Notes under the pieces: generated by a model | Databases searched by the model: none | What the model saw: only the letters and a program-made list of their open reading frames with translations | Told to the model about the DNA's origin: nothing | Program-made: the position numbers and the translations under genes | DNA from: Candidatus Sumerlaeota bacterium | GTDB lineage: Bacteria; Sumerlaeota; Sumerlaeia; JADFCT01 | DNA length: 46,769 bases | Assembly: GCA_026398575.1 (NCBI GenBank) | Contig: JAPLSP010000494.1 | Span: forward strand, 1-46,769 | Direction of reading: 5' to 3' | Shown here: piece by piece, positions 18,120-25,861 of the stretch | Layout: every line of letters begins with the position of its first letter | Position numbering within the stretch: position 1 is the stretch's first letter

Positions 18120-19511
18120 TTAGTTTGCTTTTGCATCCGGCTGGATTGTCTTGACTGCCTTGGTTCCGTCCTTCTGACCGGCTTGGAACGGGACAGCTTT
18201 TACGGTGGACCCGGGTCTCGCTTTTTGACTCCCCTCGACGATCACCTTGTCGCCAGGTTTAAGACCTGCCGAGACAAGCCATTTGGCGCCGATAGCCCGG
18301 TCGAGCTCGAGCGCCCGCTGCTGAACCTTTCCTTCCGCGTCCACAATCAGCGCAATGGGGTTCCCTTTCAGGTCGCGGGAGACTCCCTGTTGCGGCGCCA
18401 GGATCGCCTGCTCGATCACCCCTTCTTCGAGGATGGCGCGCACGTACATGTTCGGCAGGAGAATCTGCTTCGGGTTCGGAAAGACCATCCGGAAGATGAA
18501 CGATCCCATGCCGGGATCAATGGTGACATCGGAAAACTTCAGGGTTCCCTCCGATGAGTAAGGCATGCCATCCTCAAGAATCAGCTTCACTGTGGCTTGA
18601 TTGGGTCCATCCCCTTTGATCCGGCCGGCTTCGATGTTGCGCTTCAGCCGCAGCAGGTTGGTGCTGGATTGCGGCGCATCCGCATAGATCGGATCCAGCT
18701 GCTGGATGGTTGCCAGGGCCACCGGCTGTTGCGCCGTTACCAACGAGCCCACCGTCACATTGGATCTGCCGATACGGCCGGAGATGGGGGCGGTGATGCG
18801 GGTGTATCCCAGATTAATGCGGGCTGTTTGCTGGGCCGCTTCCGCCTGCAGAATGGCCGCTTCCGCCGCGCCCACGGCTTCCCGAGCGCTCCTGAGCTGC
18901 GCCTCGGCGGACCTGAGCGTGGCCACCGCCACTTCAGAGTCGGTCACGGCCTTGTCGCGCTCGCTGGCTGAGACGGCGCCCTCCTTGGCCAGGTTCTCGA
19001 AACGCTGGCGATTGGTCTGGGCAAGGTCCAAGGTGGCCTGCTGCTGCTTGACGACAGCAAGGCATCCTTCCACGGCAGACTGCGCCCGTTCTGCGGCCTT
19101 CTGCGCGCCTGTCAGATTCGCAGCGGCATTGTCAAAGGCCGCCTGATGGAGCGCCGCATCAATCTGGTAAAGCAGGTCGCCGGCCTTGACATCCACGCCT
19201 TCATTGAACAGGCGTTTCTGAATGATGCCACTTACCTGGGGCCGGACTTCGGCAACAAGGTAGGCTGATATTCGCCCTGGCAACTCTGTGGTGATCGTTA
19301 CCCGCTCCGGTTGCATCACCATCACGGCAACTTCTGGCGGTGGCGCCGCCGGCGGCGAACCGCCGGGTCCCGCTTTGCCTTTGCCATCTTCGGCCATCAC
19401 GCGCCAGATGATATAAGAAACCGGAATCACCACCATCAAAATGCCGACGGTGGATACCAGGACCTTTATTCCAGCCAGGCCCTTCACTCTTCTGCCCGTT
19501 CGTTTGAACAT
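18120..19511 (-). CDS. RND efflux periplasmic adaptor (MFP), AcrA/MexA type
   Basis: About 463 residues from ATG 19511, which has a GGGAGG ribosome site 9 bases upstream; the longer frame to 19583 lacks one. A single N-terminal membrane anchor (VLVSTVGILMVVIPVSYIIW), then the adaptor start PERVTITTELPGRISAYLVAEVRPQVSGII, half-lipoyl and long alpha-hairpin region (residues about 125-215, Ala/Gln-rich), GYTRITAPISGRIGRSNVTVGSLV, and beta-barrel and membrane-proximal domains. Bridges the RND pump and the outer-membrane factor. Preceded by an AT-rich leader of about 120 bases that differs in composition from its surroundings and may hold the cassette promoter. Confidence 0.95.
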   Translation of the reverse strand: MFKRTGRRVKGLAGIKVLVSTVGILMVVIPVSYIIWRVMAEDGKGKAGPGGSPPAAPPPEVAVMVMQPERVTITTELPGRISAYLVAEVRPQVSGIIQKRLFNEGVDVKAGDLLYQIDAALHQAAFDNAAANLTGAQKAAERAQSAVEGCLAVVKQQQATLDLAQTNRQRFENLAKEGAVSASERDKAVTDSEVAVATLRSAEAQLRSAREAVGAAEAAILQAEAAQQTARINLGYTRITAPISGRIGRSNVTVGSLVTAQQPVALATIQQLDPIYADAPQSSTNLLRLKRNIEAGRIKGDGPNQATVKLILEDGMPYSSEGTLKFSDVTIDPGMGSFIFRMVFPNPKQILLPNMYVRAILEEGVIEQAILAPQQGVSRDLKGNPIALIVDAEGKVQQRALELDRAIGAKWLVSAGLKPGDKVIVEGSQKARPGSTVKAVPFQAGQKDGTKAVKTIQPDAKAN

Positions 19512-19629
19512 CGCTAATAACCTCCCTTTATGCACATACTGGAGAGCTAATTTCAAAATTATCCTGCTTAATGGGTTTTTCAATGATTTTTTAGTTGAAT
19601 TGCGCTAATCTATGTGTAAAAGTGACCCA

Positions 19630-20016
19630 TCACATTACGAAAGGTCTCGCGATGGGCATTATCTCTACTCTATGGAGCGCGATAACCGTCAGCCGGAGCG
19701 TTTCGGGGCGGAGGATGGTCTCCACCTGCGTCGTTCGGATATCGTCTTTTTTCAGGATGCGTTTGGTCTCGGCGCCTTGTCGCGGCGTCGCGGCGAATCC
19801 CAGCACGGCCTTGCCATTGCCCACGCTGGTCGAGCCGGTGTCGCTTTTCGAGGGTGAAGTTGTTTGGGCTTCTTTGGATTCAGCGGGAGTTTTTTGCTGC
19901 GCATAAATGCGGTAGGCCGCGCCGCCGCCTATCAGTATTGCGGCTGCGATGGTCGCGCCAAGCATCGCCTTGCCGTGCGCGCCGATCGAGTATGAGTGTT
20001 TCATTCCGTTGCTCAT
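19630..20016 (-). CDS. Truncated RND adaptor (MFP) fragment
   Basis: 128 residues. A short cytoplasmic start, one membrane segment (AMLGATIAAAILIGGGAAYRI), a Ser/Thr/Lys/Gln linker, then DIRTTQVETILRPETLRLTVIA, which resembles the first beta-strand of MFP adaptors (vr-tv-ve-r-l-etl-r-l-t-g). The frame ends soon after, just where the alpha-hairpin and lipoyl parts should begin; normal adaptors are 350-450 residues. It lies 28 bases after the TetR gene, where an adaptor is expected in a TetR-MFP-RND operon. Inference: the 5' remnant of the older adaptor whose RND partner survives as the truncated pump at 10509-13361. Could instead be an unrelated small membrane protein. Confidence 0.6.
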   Translation of the reverse strand: MSNGMKHSYSIGAHGKAMLGATIAAAILIGGGAAYRIYAQQKTPAESKEAQTTSPSKSDTGSTSVGNGKAVLGFAATPRQGAETKRILKKDDIRTTQVETILRPETLRLTVIALHRVEIMPIARPFVM

Positions 20017-20044
20017 TTTATATTCCTTCCTTCCGGTGGCCGGC

Positions 20045-20686
20045 TCATCCGGCGTTCTTCATCGCTTCGAGCGCCCCCAGCGAAAACTGCGCGACGTGTT
20101 CGGCCAGGTGCTCGATGGTCGCCTCGTCATAGCATTGATATTGGCTCAGCTTGCAGATGACGGCACGGCAATGATAATAGGACGTACACTGGGAAAGGAT
20201 GCTTCCCGCGCAATCATTGATGAGTCGCGGGTCGGCGCCGGCGCCGAGAATTTCCGTGACAATGCTCCGGAACATCGCCTGGAGATGACGCGCCACTTTT
20301 TCGATGAGAAGATCAATGCCGGCCGTCGGCTCGATCATCTCCCAAGCCCAGATCTTGGAGAGCTGGTTGGGACGGCCAGGATGCAGGAGGCTGAACAAAA
20401 AGGATCGGATGATTGCCCTCAGCCGCTCTTTGGCCGGGATTTGCGGGTCAATCTGCGCGCCAAAACTGAGGACATAGTCTTTTTCCAGTTCAATGACATG
20501 CTCGATGACGGCGGAATAGAATTGCTCTTTATCGCGGAAGTGATAATTGACCGCTGCGATATTGGCGTTTGCGCGGTGGCAGATTTCGCGCAAGGTGGCA
20601 TTGCGATAGCCGGTTTCGGAAAAAACATCGGCGGCCGCTTCCAGCAAGCGCTGCCGCGTTTCGAGACTTTCGGTGTGATTTTTCAT
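20045..20686 (-). CDS. TetR/AcrR-family transcriptional repressor
   Basis: About 213 residues from ATG 20686 (MKNHTESLETRQRLLEAA). The frame is open to 20764, but that extension covers the promoter. HTH region: AADVFSETGYRNATLREICHRANANIAAVNYHFRDKEQFY, the classic TetR helix-turn-helix ending in the YHF-x-x-KE motif. The C-terminal ligand-binding domain is helical (CerR/YbiH-like group). It is the first gene of the efflux locus. Upstream lie a near-consensus promoter and repeated operator-like sequences, so it probably represses itself and the downstream adaptor/pump genes until bound by a pump substrate. Confidence 0.95.
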   Translation of the reverse strand: MKNHTESLETRQRLLEAAADVFSETGYRNATLREICHRANANIAAVNYHFRDKEQFYSAVIEHVIELEKDYVLSFGAQIDPQIPAKERLRAIIRSFLFSLLHPGRPNQLSKIWAWEMIEPTAGIDLLIEKVARHLQAMFRSIVTEILGAGADPRLINDCAGSILSQCTSYYHCRAVICKLSQYQCYDEATIEHLAEHVAQFSLGALEAMKNAG

Positions 20687-20687
20687 T

Positions 20688-20741
20688 GAATCGCTCGTTT
20701 CAAACGCTCGATTGAATCGAGTATATGAAACGCTCGATTGA
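20688..20741. promoter_or_regulatory. Probable TetR operator cluster
   Basis: AAACGCTCGATTGA occurs twice in direct orientation (20702-20715 and 20728-20741, 26 bases apart). A 15-base palindrome CTCGATTGAATCGAG is centred at 20715 (20708-20722), and a related inverted core CGTTTCAAACG sits at 20696-20706. The cluster covers the -10, the spacer and the likely transcription start. Spacing near 26 bases puts the sites on nearly the same DNA face. Assignment to the TetR protein is inferred from position. Confidence 0.7.
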
Positions 20742-20748
20742 GGGTCAA
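20720..20748 (-). promoter_or_regulatory. Sigma70-type promoter of the tetR gene
   Basis: On the minus strand, TTGACC (20743-20748) and TATACT (20720-20725) are separated by exactly 17 bases, close to the sigma70 consensus. Transcription would start near 20712, about 25 bases before the ATG at 20686. The spacer contains a copy of the operator-like repeat, so repressor binding would block RNA polymerase. Confidence 0.8.
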
Positions 20749-20817
20749 GCCAAAAATCACTCAAAAATAATAGCTCATAAAGCTAATAAAATGAATCATT
20801 ATAAAGACAAGGACTAC

Positions 20818-20906
20818 AAGGACCGCAAAGACAACAAGGACCACAAGGACTAAAATCTCCCACCAAAAATCCTGTCCTTGCCGTCCTTGTTGTCTTTGCG
20901 GTCCTT
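20818..20906. repeat. Inverted repeat built of KDxKD-type 9-base units
   Basis: Lies in the gene-poor gap 20765-21142. The arms 20818-20841 and 20883-20906 are perfect 24-base reverse complements, with imperfect pairing continuing about 9 bases inward. The left arm consists of AAGGACNNC-like nonamers (AAGGACTAC, AAGGACCGC, AAAGACAAC, AAGGACCAC). A 20-codon frame (20791-20853) would read KDYKDRKDNKDHKD but has no ribosome site and is probably not a gene. The same units occur inside the GH5-like gene at about 23330-23385. Confidence 0.85.
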
Positions 20907-21142
20907 GCTGTCTTTTGCGACCTTGTCAGCTGGCTCAGGTCGCTTCCGCTGACTTTGGCGCCTGACTTCTGCCTTGACTCGGCATGGACACACTGCTAAA
21001 ATTATCGGCACTATGCTTCACGAAAGGATCAATATGCCCCGCCTCTTTGGTCAGCAGGTTTAAAGAAAACAGCAAATGCCTTGATGACATTCAATATGAA
21101 TAGCGCCGCAGAGGTTTATTCCATTTCCAAAGGAGAAGCCAA

Positions 21143-21493
21143 ATGCAAGATAGCATCCTCACCCCAATTCTCATGAATCTTGTCATGTTGATTCCGATGT
21201 TTCTCGTCTTTCTTGCTGGAATAATCCTGGCATTGGTCAGGTGGAACCGGCATCCTCTTGTTTCCATACTGACGTGTATCGGTTTTGCGATCATTTGTCT
21301 CATGCTGATCGCTGTTACGAGCCTGAACAACTGGCTGCCGAGATATATGGCCCGAAGCGGCGAGGCTGCGCCTAATTTGGGAGCAATGTTTAACATCATT
21401 CACATAATTGGAAGCATCCTTGGCGCTTGCGGATGGGGTTTCATTTTGGCGGCGATTTTCATGGGCAGATCCAGGCGCCTGCCGGAAAAGTAA
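21143..21493 (+). CDS. Small four-helix membrane protein (paralogue 1)
   Basis: 116 residues, ATG after AAAGGAGAAG. Four hydrophobic segments (about residues 10-32, 40-62, 80-95 and 95-108) and a positively charged end (GRSRRLPEK), so an inner-membrane protein. It shares layout and motifs with the next gene: F-L-x-G-x-I-L-A-x-V-x-W-x-R-H-P-x-V-S, NWLPRY versus VWLPNY, ARSG versus IQSG, and a final GWGFILAAIFMGRSRRLP versus AWGIIITAIFIDRSRPLP. No known family recognised; function unknown. The two genes look like a tandem duplication and are probably co-transcribed. Confidence 0.8.
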   Translation: MQDSILTPILMNLVMLIPMFLVFLAGIILALVRWNRHPLVSILTCIGFAIICLMLIAVTSLNNWLPRYMARSGEAAPNLGAMFNIIHIIGSILGACGWGFILAAIFMGRSRRLPEK

Positions 21494-21541
21494 TTTGGAT
21501 CAGGAGCGGAAATATCATTCTCTTCTATAAGGAGCTGCAAT

Positions 21542-21937
21542 ATGCCAGAATTTTCTCACATCCTTATGAGTTTTGCCGTGGATATCCCTCTGTATATCGT
21601 TTTTCTCATCGGCGTCATCTTGGCGGTCGTCACGTGGAAACGGCATCCGCGCGTCTCCTTGTTGGTGTGCATCGGGATAGTGATAGATTGTGTTGCGATG
21701 ACCGTCGGAACCGGCTTATTTGTTTGGCTGCCGAATTACTTGATACAAAGCGGCCGGACACAATCACAACTTGGGAATGTACTGGGGATAATCAGCCTAT
21801 GCAGAATTTTCATCACCGCCGCGGCATGGGGCATAATAATAACAGCGATTTTCATAGACAGATCCCGCCCATTGCCTGCATATCTGGCTCCGCTGCTGTC
21901 TGGAAATCCCAATGCGCCTGGAGCGCACAATGGATAA
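21542..21937 (+). CDS. Small four-helix membrane protein (paralogue 2)
   Basis: 131 residues, 48 bases after its paralogue, with AGGAG about 10 bases before the ATG. Same four-helix plan; unique hydrophilic tail of about 18 residues (LAPLLSGNPNAPGAHNG). Conserved W-x-R/K-R-H-P-x-V-S after helix 1 and RSR-x-LP after helix 4 suggest a shared fold and orientation. No catalytic residues recognised. It is convergent with the GH5-like gene (8-base gap). Confidence 0.8.
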   Translation: MPEFSHILMSFAVDIPLYIVFLIGVILAVVTWKRHPRVSLLVCIGIVIDCVAMTVGTGLFVWLPNYLIQSGRTQSQLGNVLGIISLCRIFITAAAWGIIITAIFIDRSRPLPAYLAPLLSGNPNAPGAHNG

Positions 21938-21945
21938 GAATCGCA

Positions 21946-23439
21946 TTAATCTTTATATTCTTTGAGGAACGCTTCAAGATATTGTTTCCGGAATTCGTTT
22001 CCGGCTGCTCGATCCGTGAGACAACGGTCCCAATCCAGCGCTGGGCGCGGAGACATTGAGCGCGGCGGGAGTTGCTTTCCGGCAAGGCGGCTGGCCAGCG
22101 TTTTGAATTCGCGGCCCCAGGCTTTCACAGCGCCATTGGCGGTCAGCAATCCGGTCAACTGGCTGACATCGCCCGCTTCGGGACAATCGTATAATCCCCA
22201 ATTGAGCCAGCCGCACGCCAAGCCTTCGGTTGATTCCACCGCCCGCCGGCACCAGCGCGCTTGATCTTCTTCGCTGGCCGCGGGATGCCGCTGTTGGTTC
22301 GCGTTGATCGCTCCGCCGCCGTACCAGCCGAATTCCGCAAGCACCACGGGCTTGCCCCATCGCTCCGACTCGTTCACGAGGGATTGAAGATAAGCCAGAT
22401 TGCGCGCCTCGCCGCCTTCCTTGTCGTAGTGATAGGCGCCCTTTTCGAGCGGATAAAAATGAATCTCCAGGAAATCGAGGAACCGCGCCTGGCGCTCGGG
22501 GCGGAACGCGGCGTAGTCCGATAGATTATTAAGCAGCGCGGGCACAGCCCACTGGATGCAGCCGACCGTCACGAGCGCCTCCGGATCGGCGGCCTTGATG
22601 GCGGCGGCCTGGCGGCGTGTCCATTCGTCGGCGAGATGTTCGCGGAAATGCTGATAATCTAAAAGCAGTGTGCGCGGGCAGGTTGTGGCTTTGGCGTCCG
22701 GCGCGGGAACAGAGTCCCACTTCAGCGCATCGGCAGCGATCCCCCAAGCCTGCGCCGCCTTTCCGGGTTCGCCATAGCGCTTCCGCAGCCAGTCGTTCCA
22801 CTTCTCCGACATCGCCTTGCCGCTCCAGCGCACGGAGGGTTCGTTCAGCAAGTCGTAGGCGAAGATCGCGCCGCGTCCGCGATAGCGCGCGGCGAAGAGA
22901 GACCAGAAGCGCTCGCGCGCGCTGAGCAGGGCTTCATCGGCGAAGGGATCGCCCCTGGCCCAATCGGGCGCTCCTTCCCAATGATCGGGGCCGGTGGGAT
23001 GAACGTAGATGCCGGCCTCCTCCGCGATGGCAAGGAATTGGTCGAACTTGCTCAGCCCATCGGCGTTCAGCTTACCGGCCTCCTGATAAAAGGAGCCAAA
23101 GCTGAGAAAGACGCGGACGCAGCTGACGCCGAGTTCCTTCATGCGCGCGAAGTCTTTGCGAGTGGCGGCCTCGTCCCATTTCTTCCAAACCTGCGGCGCC
23201 CATCCCGTCCCGGCGCGATAGTAGTTCACGCCAAAGGGAACAAACGGCTTGCCGTCCGGCGTCGCAAACCCGCGCCCGCCGGCGCCAACACGAATCTTGG
23301 GCAAAGATGAATGAGCCATCACGGGATCTCCTTTAAGGTCTTTGCTGTCCTTGAAATCTTTGTCGTCCTTGGCCGACGCATTCACTAAAACCGCAACTGC
23401 CATTGCGGCGCTCAAATTTAGAAGCAAAAAAATCTTCAC
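21946..23439 (-). CDS. Secreted GH5-like (clan GH-A) glycoside hydrolase
   Basis: About 497 residues from GTG 23439, chosen for its GGGAGG ribosome site and because a signal peptide (VKIFLLLNLSAAMAVAVLVNASA) follows at once. The catalytic (beta/alpha)8 domain begins GRGFATPDGKPFVPFGVNYY, as in GH5 mannanase/cellulase-like proteins. YDLLNEPSVRW carries the acid/base Glu near 200, and VVLAEFGWYGGG the nucleophile Glu near 369. A likely beta-mannanase or beta-glucanase; exact substrate unknown. Oddity: directly after the signal peptide is a KDDKDFKDSKDLKGD stretch encoded by 9-base AAGGAC-type units identical in kind to the intergenic repeat at 20.8 kb. It falls in the linker, so it probably does no harm. 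Confidence 0.88.
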   Translation of the reverse strand: MKIFLLLNLSAAMAVAVLVNASAKDDKDFKDSKDLKGDPVMAHSSLPKIRVGAGGRGFATPDGKPFVPFGVNYYRAGTGWAPQVWKKWDEAATRKDFARMKELGVSCVRVFLSFGSFYQEAGKLNADGLSKFDQFLAIAEEAGIYVHPTGPDHWEGAPDWARGDPFADEALLSARERFWSLFAARYRGRGAIFAYDLLNEPSVRWSGKAMSEKWNDWLRKRYGEPGKAAQAWGIAADALKWDSVPAPDAKATTCPRTLLLDYQHFREHLADEWTRRQAAAIKAADPEALVTVGCIQWAVPALLNNLSDYAAFRPERQARFLDFLEIHFYPLEKGAYHYDKEGGEARNLAYLQSLVNESERWGKPVVLAEFGWYGGGAINANQQRHPAASEEDQARWCRRAVESTEGLACGWLNWGLYDCPEAGDVSQLTGLLTANGAVKAWGREFKTLASRLAGKQLPPRSMSPRPALDWDRCLTDRAAGNEFRKQYLEAFLKEYKD

Positions 23440-23719
23440 GCGAGGCGCCTCCCGATTCGCATTTAATATCGGCTGAATATTAGCCCTTGAACAGCCCGCC
23501 TTGTCCAGCCGGGATTGACTCCACATCAATTCTCCGGTTGCCGCAACGCCACGCGCTGCGGCAAGGTTATTTTGAGGTCATGGGAATAAAGGCGATTCCA
23601 TTCATATTAATTTAATGCTTCCACCATAGAATAGCCGCAGATGGCTATGGAACAAGGACCAGGATCCAATGTTTGAAGCCGGGAAATGACATCATTTTTA
23701 GATTAAAGGGAGAGAGGCC
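23440..23719. other. Divergent intergenic region
   Basis: 280 bases between the GH5-like gene (-) and a lipoprotein gene (+). It must hold promoters for both. It is AT-rich around 23595-23640, but I found no convincing -35/-10 pair on either strand, and no RNA gene. Confidence 0.4.
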
Positions 23720-24445
23720 ATGAAGAGCTTATCACGCAAGACCGTCGCAGTGGGATTGGGATTGAGCGCCGTGATGTTGGGAACGCTATTGTTTGCGGCA
23801 TGTTCGATGCTCGGGGGAGGGGAGGATAAGAACGCGGGCGACTTCGAGAAAGACTTCGGCCTTTCCAGCCGTACGCTGTCTTCGCAGGGACGGAGCGATT
23901 ATTTCATCTTGGAACCGGGCTATCAGCTGATTCTCGAAAACAAGAAAGAGAAGCTCGTCTTCTCCGTCCTGAATGAAACGAAGAAGGTCGGCGGTGTGGA
24001 AACGCGCATCGTGGAGGAGCGGGAAACGAACGACGGCGAACTGGTCGAGGTTTCGCGCAATTATTTTGCGATTGACACACGGACGAAAGACCTCTTCTAC
24101 TTTGGCGAAGACGTGGATATGTACAAAAATGGCAAAGTCACGTCGCACGAAGGCTCCTGGCTGGCGGATGGGATCAAAAACCAGGCGGGGATATTGATAC
24201 CGGGCAAACCGGTCGTGGGCAAAAAATATTACCAGGAAGTCGCGCCCGGAGTCGCCTTGGACCGCGCCGAGATCGTCAGCGTTACCGAAACCTTGGAAAC
24301 GCCGGCGGGCAAGTTCACGAATTGTGTGAAGACGGAAGAAACCAGCGGCCTGGAGAGTGGCAAAGAATACAAGATATATGCGCCGGGCATCGGCCTGATC
24401 AAGGACTCCGATTTGGTCCTGACGCATTACGGTCGGGACAAATAA
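23720..24445 (+). CDS. Lipoprotein of unknown function
   Basis: 241 residues, ATG after AAAGGGAGAG. Signal peptide with lipobox LLFAAC (Cys near residue 28), then a charged segment and a beta-rich domain with motifs YFILEPGYQLILENKKEKLVFSVL, VETRIVEERETNDGELVEVSRNYFAIDTRTKDLFYFGEDVDMY and KEYKIYAPGIGLIKDSDLVLTHYG. The pattern (modification of a value, 'GKFTNCVKTEET', 'YAPGIGLIKD') resembles lipoproteins that share a DUF3108-like or LolA-like beta fold, but I do not recognise the family. Membrane-anchored, probably periplasmic. Followed by a hairpin at 24481-24507. Confidence 0.85.
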   Translation: MKSLSRKTVAVGLGLSAVMLGTLLFAACSMLGGGEDKNAGDFEKDFGLSSRTLSSQGRSDYFILEPGYQLILENKKEKLVFSVLNETKKVGGVETRIVEERETNDGELVEVSRNYFAIDTRTKDLFYFGEDVDMYKNGKVTSHEGSWLADGIKNQAGILIPGKPVVGKKYYQEVAPGVALDRAEIVSVTETLETPAGKFTNCVKTEETSGLESGKEYKIYAPGIGLIKDSDLVLTHYGRDK

Positions 24446-24480
24446 GCGGGCGGGGGGACGGATGGCCGTGGCCAAATTTG

Positions 24481-24507
24481 GCGCAATCCTGAAAGAAAGG
24501 ATTGCGC
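24481..24507 (+). terminator. Hairpin after the lipoprotein gene, possible terminator
   Basis: Perfect 10-base stem (GCGCAATCCT / AGGATTGCGC) with a 7-base loop, 36 bases after the stop. The T-run (24522-24527) is about 14 bases downstream, so termination would be weak or the hairpin belongs to the adjacent repeat. Confidence 0.45.
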
Positions 24508-24525
24508 GTGGAGATGGCGCCTTTT

Positions 24526-24782
24526 TTCCCCGAAGGGGAATTACAGCCATAGCCGTGGGTGAAGCGAAGCGAACCCACGGTGGCGGCACGTGGAATTATC
24601 GGGCCCCGAAGGGGGCCAACATCGTTACAAAGACAATCCCGATTGGAAGCGCGCAAACGAAATGCGGCAGCCTATTCGATCCATGTTGGCCCCCTCCGGG
24701 GACCTCTTTCCGCACTCATCATTTCCGTGGGTTCGCTTCGCTTCACCCACGGCTATGATAGTTTACCCCCTTCGGGGGACTC
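24526..24782. repeat. Long imperfect inverted repeat with nested hairpins (MITE-like)
   Basis: Fills the gene-free stretch 24446-24835. Left arm about 24526-24624 and right arm about 24681-24782 are inverted imperfect copies of a unit of about 100 bases. Each contains the same 28-base sequence in opposite orientation (24553-24580 and 24725-24752), itself with CCGTGGGT/ACCCACGG ends, flanked by CCCCGAAGGGG-type palindromes and GGGGGCCAACAT. Translations give RFTHGY/RFASPTA-type peptides often seen in spurious frames. No transposase. Non-autonomous element or folded intergenic repeat. Confidence 0.85.
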
Positions 24783-24835
24783 AAACGTCCAAACTCCGGG
24801 CGCAAACCTTTCAGGATTTCAGTGGAACAAAAGAT

Positions 24836-25630
24836 ATGGGTTTCCGCGTGTTGCGTATGGCGATGGCTATCGCCGCGCTGTTGTGCGCGGCCTTGATTGG
24901 ATGCGGCAGGGAAAATCCCGGACAAAAAGCGCCCGCGCCCGCGCGCGACGCAGGGGTCCCAAAGAAAGAGTCCGCCGTCAAAGCAAATAGCGCCGTCGCT
25001 CCAACGACGCCCACACAGACCGCGCCAACAAGCGCCGCAACGACCAAGCCTCAGGAGATAGCCGCCCAGGAGGAATGGAAACGCCTCTTCGACGGCAGGA
25101 CGCTGGGCGGATGGAAGCCGTCGGATTTCCCGGGGCCGGGCAAGGTTCACGTCAAGGATGGGCAGATGATTTTCGAAGTCGGCCCGGATCCTCTGACGGG
25201 CGCCGCCTATACTTACGCGGTTCCGCGCATGGACTACGAAATCTCACTTGAGGCCATGCGCATGGACGGCAGCGATTTTTTCTGCTGTCTGACCTTCCCC
25301 TATAAAGAATCCTGCTGCAGCCTTGTCGTCGGCGGATGGGGCGGCGACCTCGTGGGCATTTCGTCGTTCGACGGCAAAGACGCCTCCGAGAACGAGACCC
25401 GCCGCCAAATGGATTTCGACAACGGACGCTGGTACCGCATCCGCGTGCGCGTCACCGAAAACCACATCGAAGCCTGGATCGGCGATGACAAAGCCGTGGA
25501 CGCCCGTCCCGCCAATCGCAAAGTCTCCGTACGCCTGGAAGTAGCCGCCACGCAGCCTCTGGGCCTTGCCGCCTACCGCACCAAAGCCGCCTTCCGCAAC
25601 ATCCAGATAAAAAAACTTGTGGCGCCATAA
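24836..25630 (+). CDS. Lipoprotein with DUF1080 (3-keto-disaccharide hydrolase type) domain
   Basis: 264 residues from ATG 24836. The open frame runs back to 24590, but that part only translates the upstream repeat. Lipobox LIGCG (Cys near residue 22), a Pro/Ala/Thr linker to about residue 75, then the DUF1080 concanavalin-like domain: EEWKRLFDGRTLGGW, VHVKDGQMIFEVG, DYEISLEAMRMDGSDFFCCLTFPYKESCC, WYRIRVRVTENHIEAWIGDDKAVD and LGLAAYRTKAAFRNIQIKKL. Known members hydrolyse 3-keto-glycosides; many PVC-type bacteria carry dozens of copies. Located at the cell surface or periplasm, in keeping with the neighbouring glycoside hydrolases. Confidence 0.9.
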   Translation: MGFRVLRMAMAIAALLCAALIGCGRENPGQKAPAPARDAGVPKKESAVKANSAVAPTTPTQTAPTSAATTKPQEIAAQEEWKRLFDGRTLGGWKPSDFPGPGKVHVKDGQMIFEVGPDPLTGAAYTYAVPRMDYEISLEAMRMDGSDFFCCLTFPYKESCCSLVVGGWGGDLVGISSFDGKDASENETRRQMDFDNGRWYRIRVRVTENHIEAWIGDDKAVDARPANRKVSVRLEVAATQPLGLAAYRTKAAFRNIQIKKLVAP

Positions 25631-25697
25631 AGCATGGAATAGGGGCTTTTTGCGGAATAAAGGTCAATGTCCCCAAATTGCCATTATTATAATAACC

Positions 25698-25820
25698 ATG
25701 GGCGCTTCATGGTTTGCCAATTTCAAGTATCGCATAAAGCTCCGGCAGAAGTACAAAACACAGCCCGAGGCATTTGAGCGGGTTCAAAAGAAAGATCCTG
25801 CTGACACAATTACTTTGTGA
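25698..25820 (+). CDS. Possible 40-residue basic protein, unconfirmed
   Basis: Short frame MGASWFANFKYRIKLRQKYK and on, rich in Lys, Gln and Arg. No ribosome site upstream. Fills the 230-base gap between convergent genes. Reported only as a possibility. Confidence 0.2.
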   Translation: MGASWFANFKYRIKLRQKYKTQPEAFERVQKKDPADTITL

Positions 25821-25861
25821 AGGAACCGCAACGGTCAGATGCTGGCAGCGTGTATTTGAGT

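Noticed and set aside
20791..20853. 20-codon frame reading KDYKDRKDNKDHKD
   Set aside because: No ribosome site; it is the left arm of the inverted repeat.
20811..20906. Possible CRISPR array from repeated AAGGAC units
   Set aside because: Units are 9 bases with no spacers, and no cas genes are nearby.
24590..24835. N-terminal extension of the DUF1080 lipoprotein
   Set aside because: It only translates the intergenic inverted repeat; the lipoprotein signal peptide begins at 24836.
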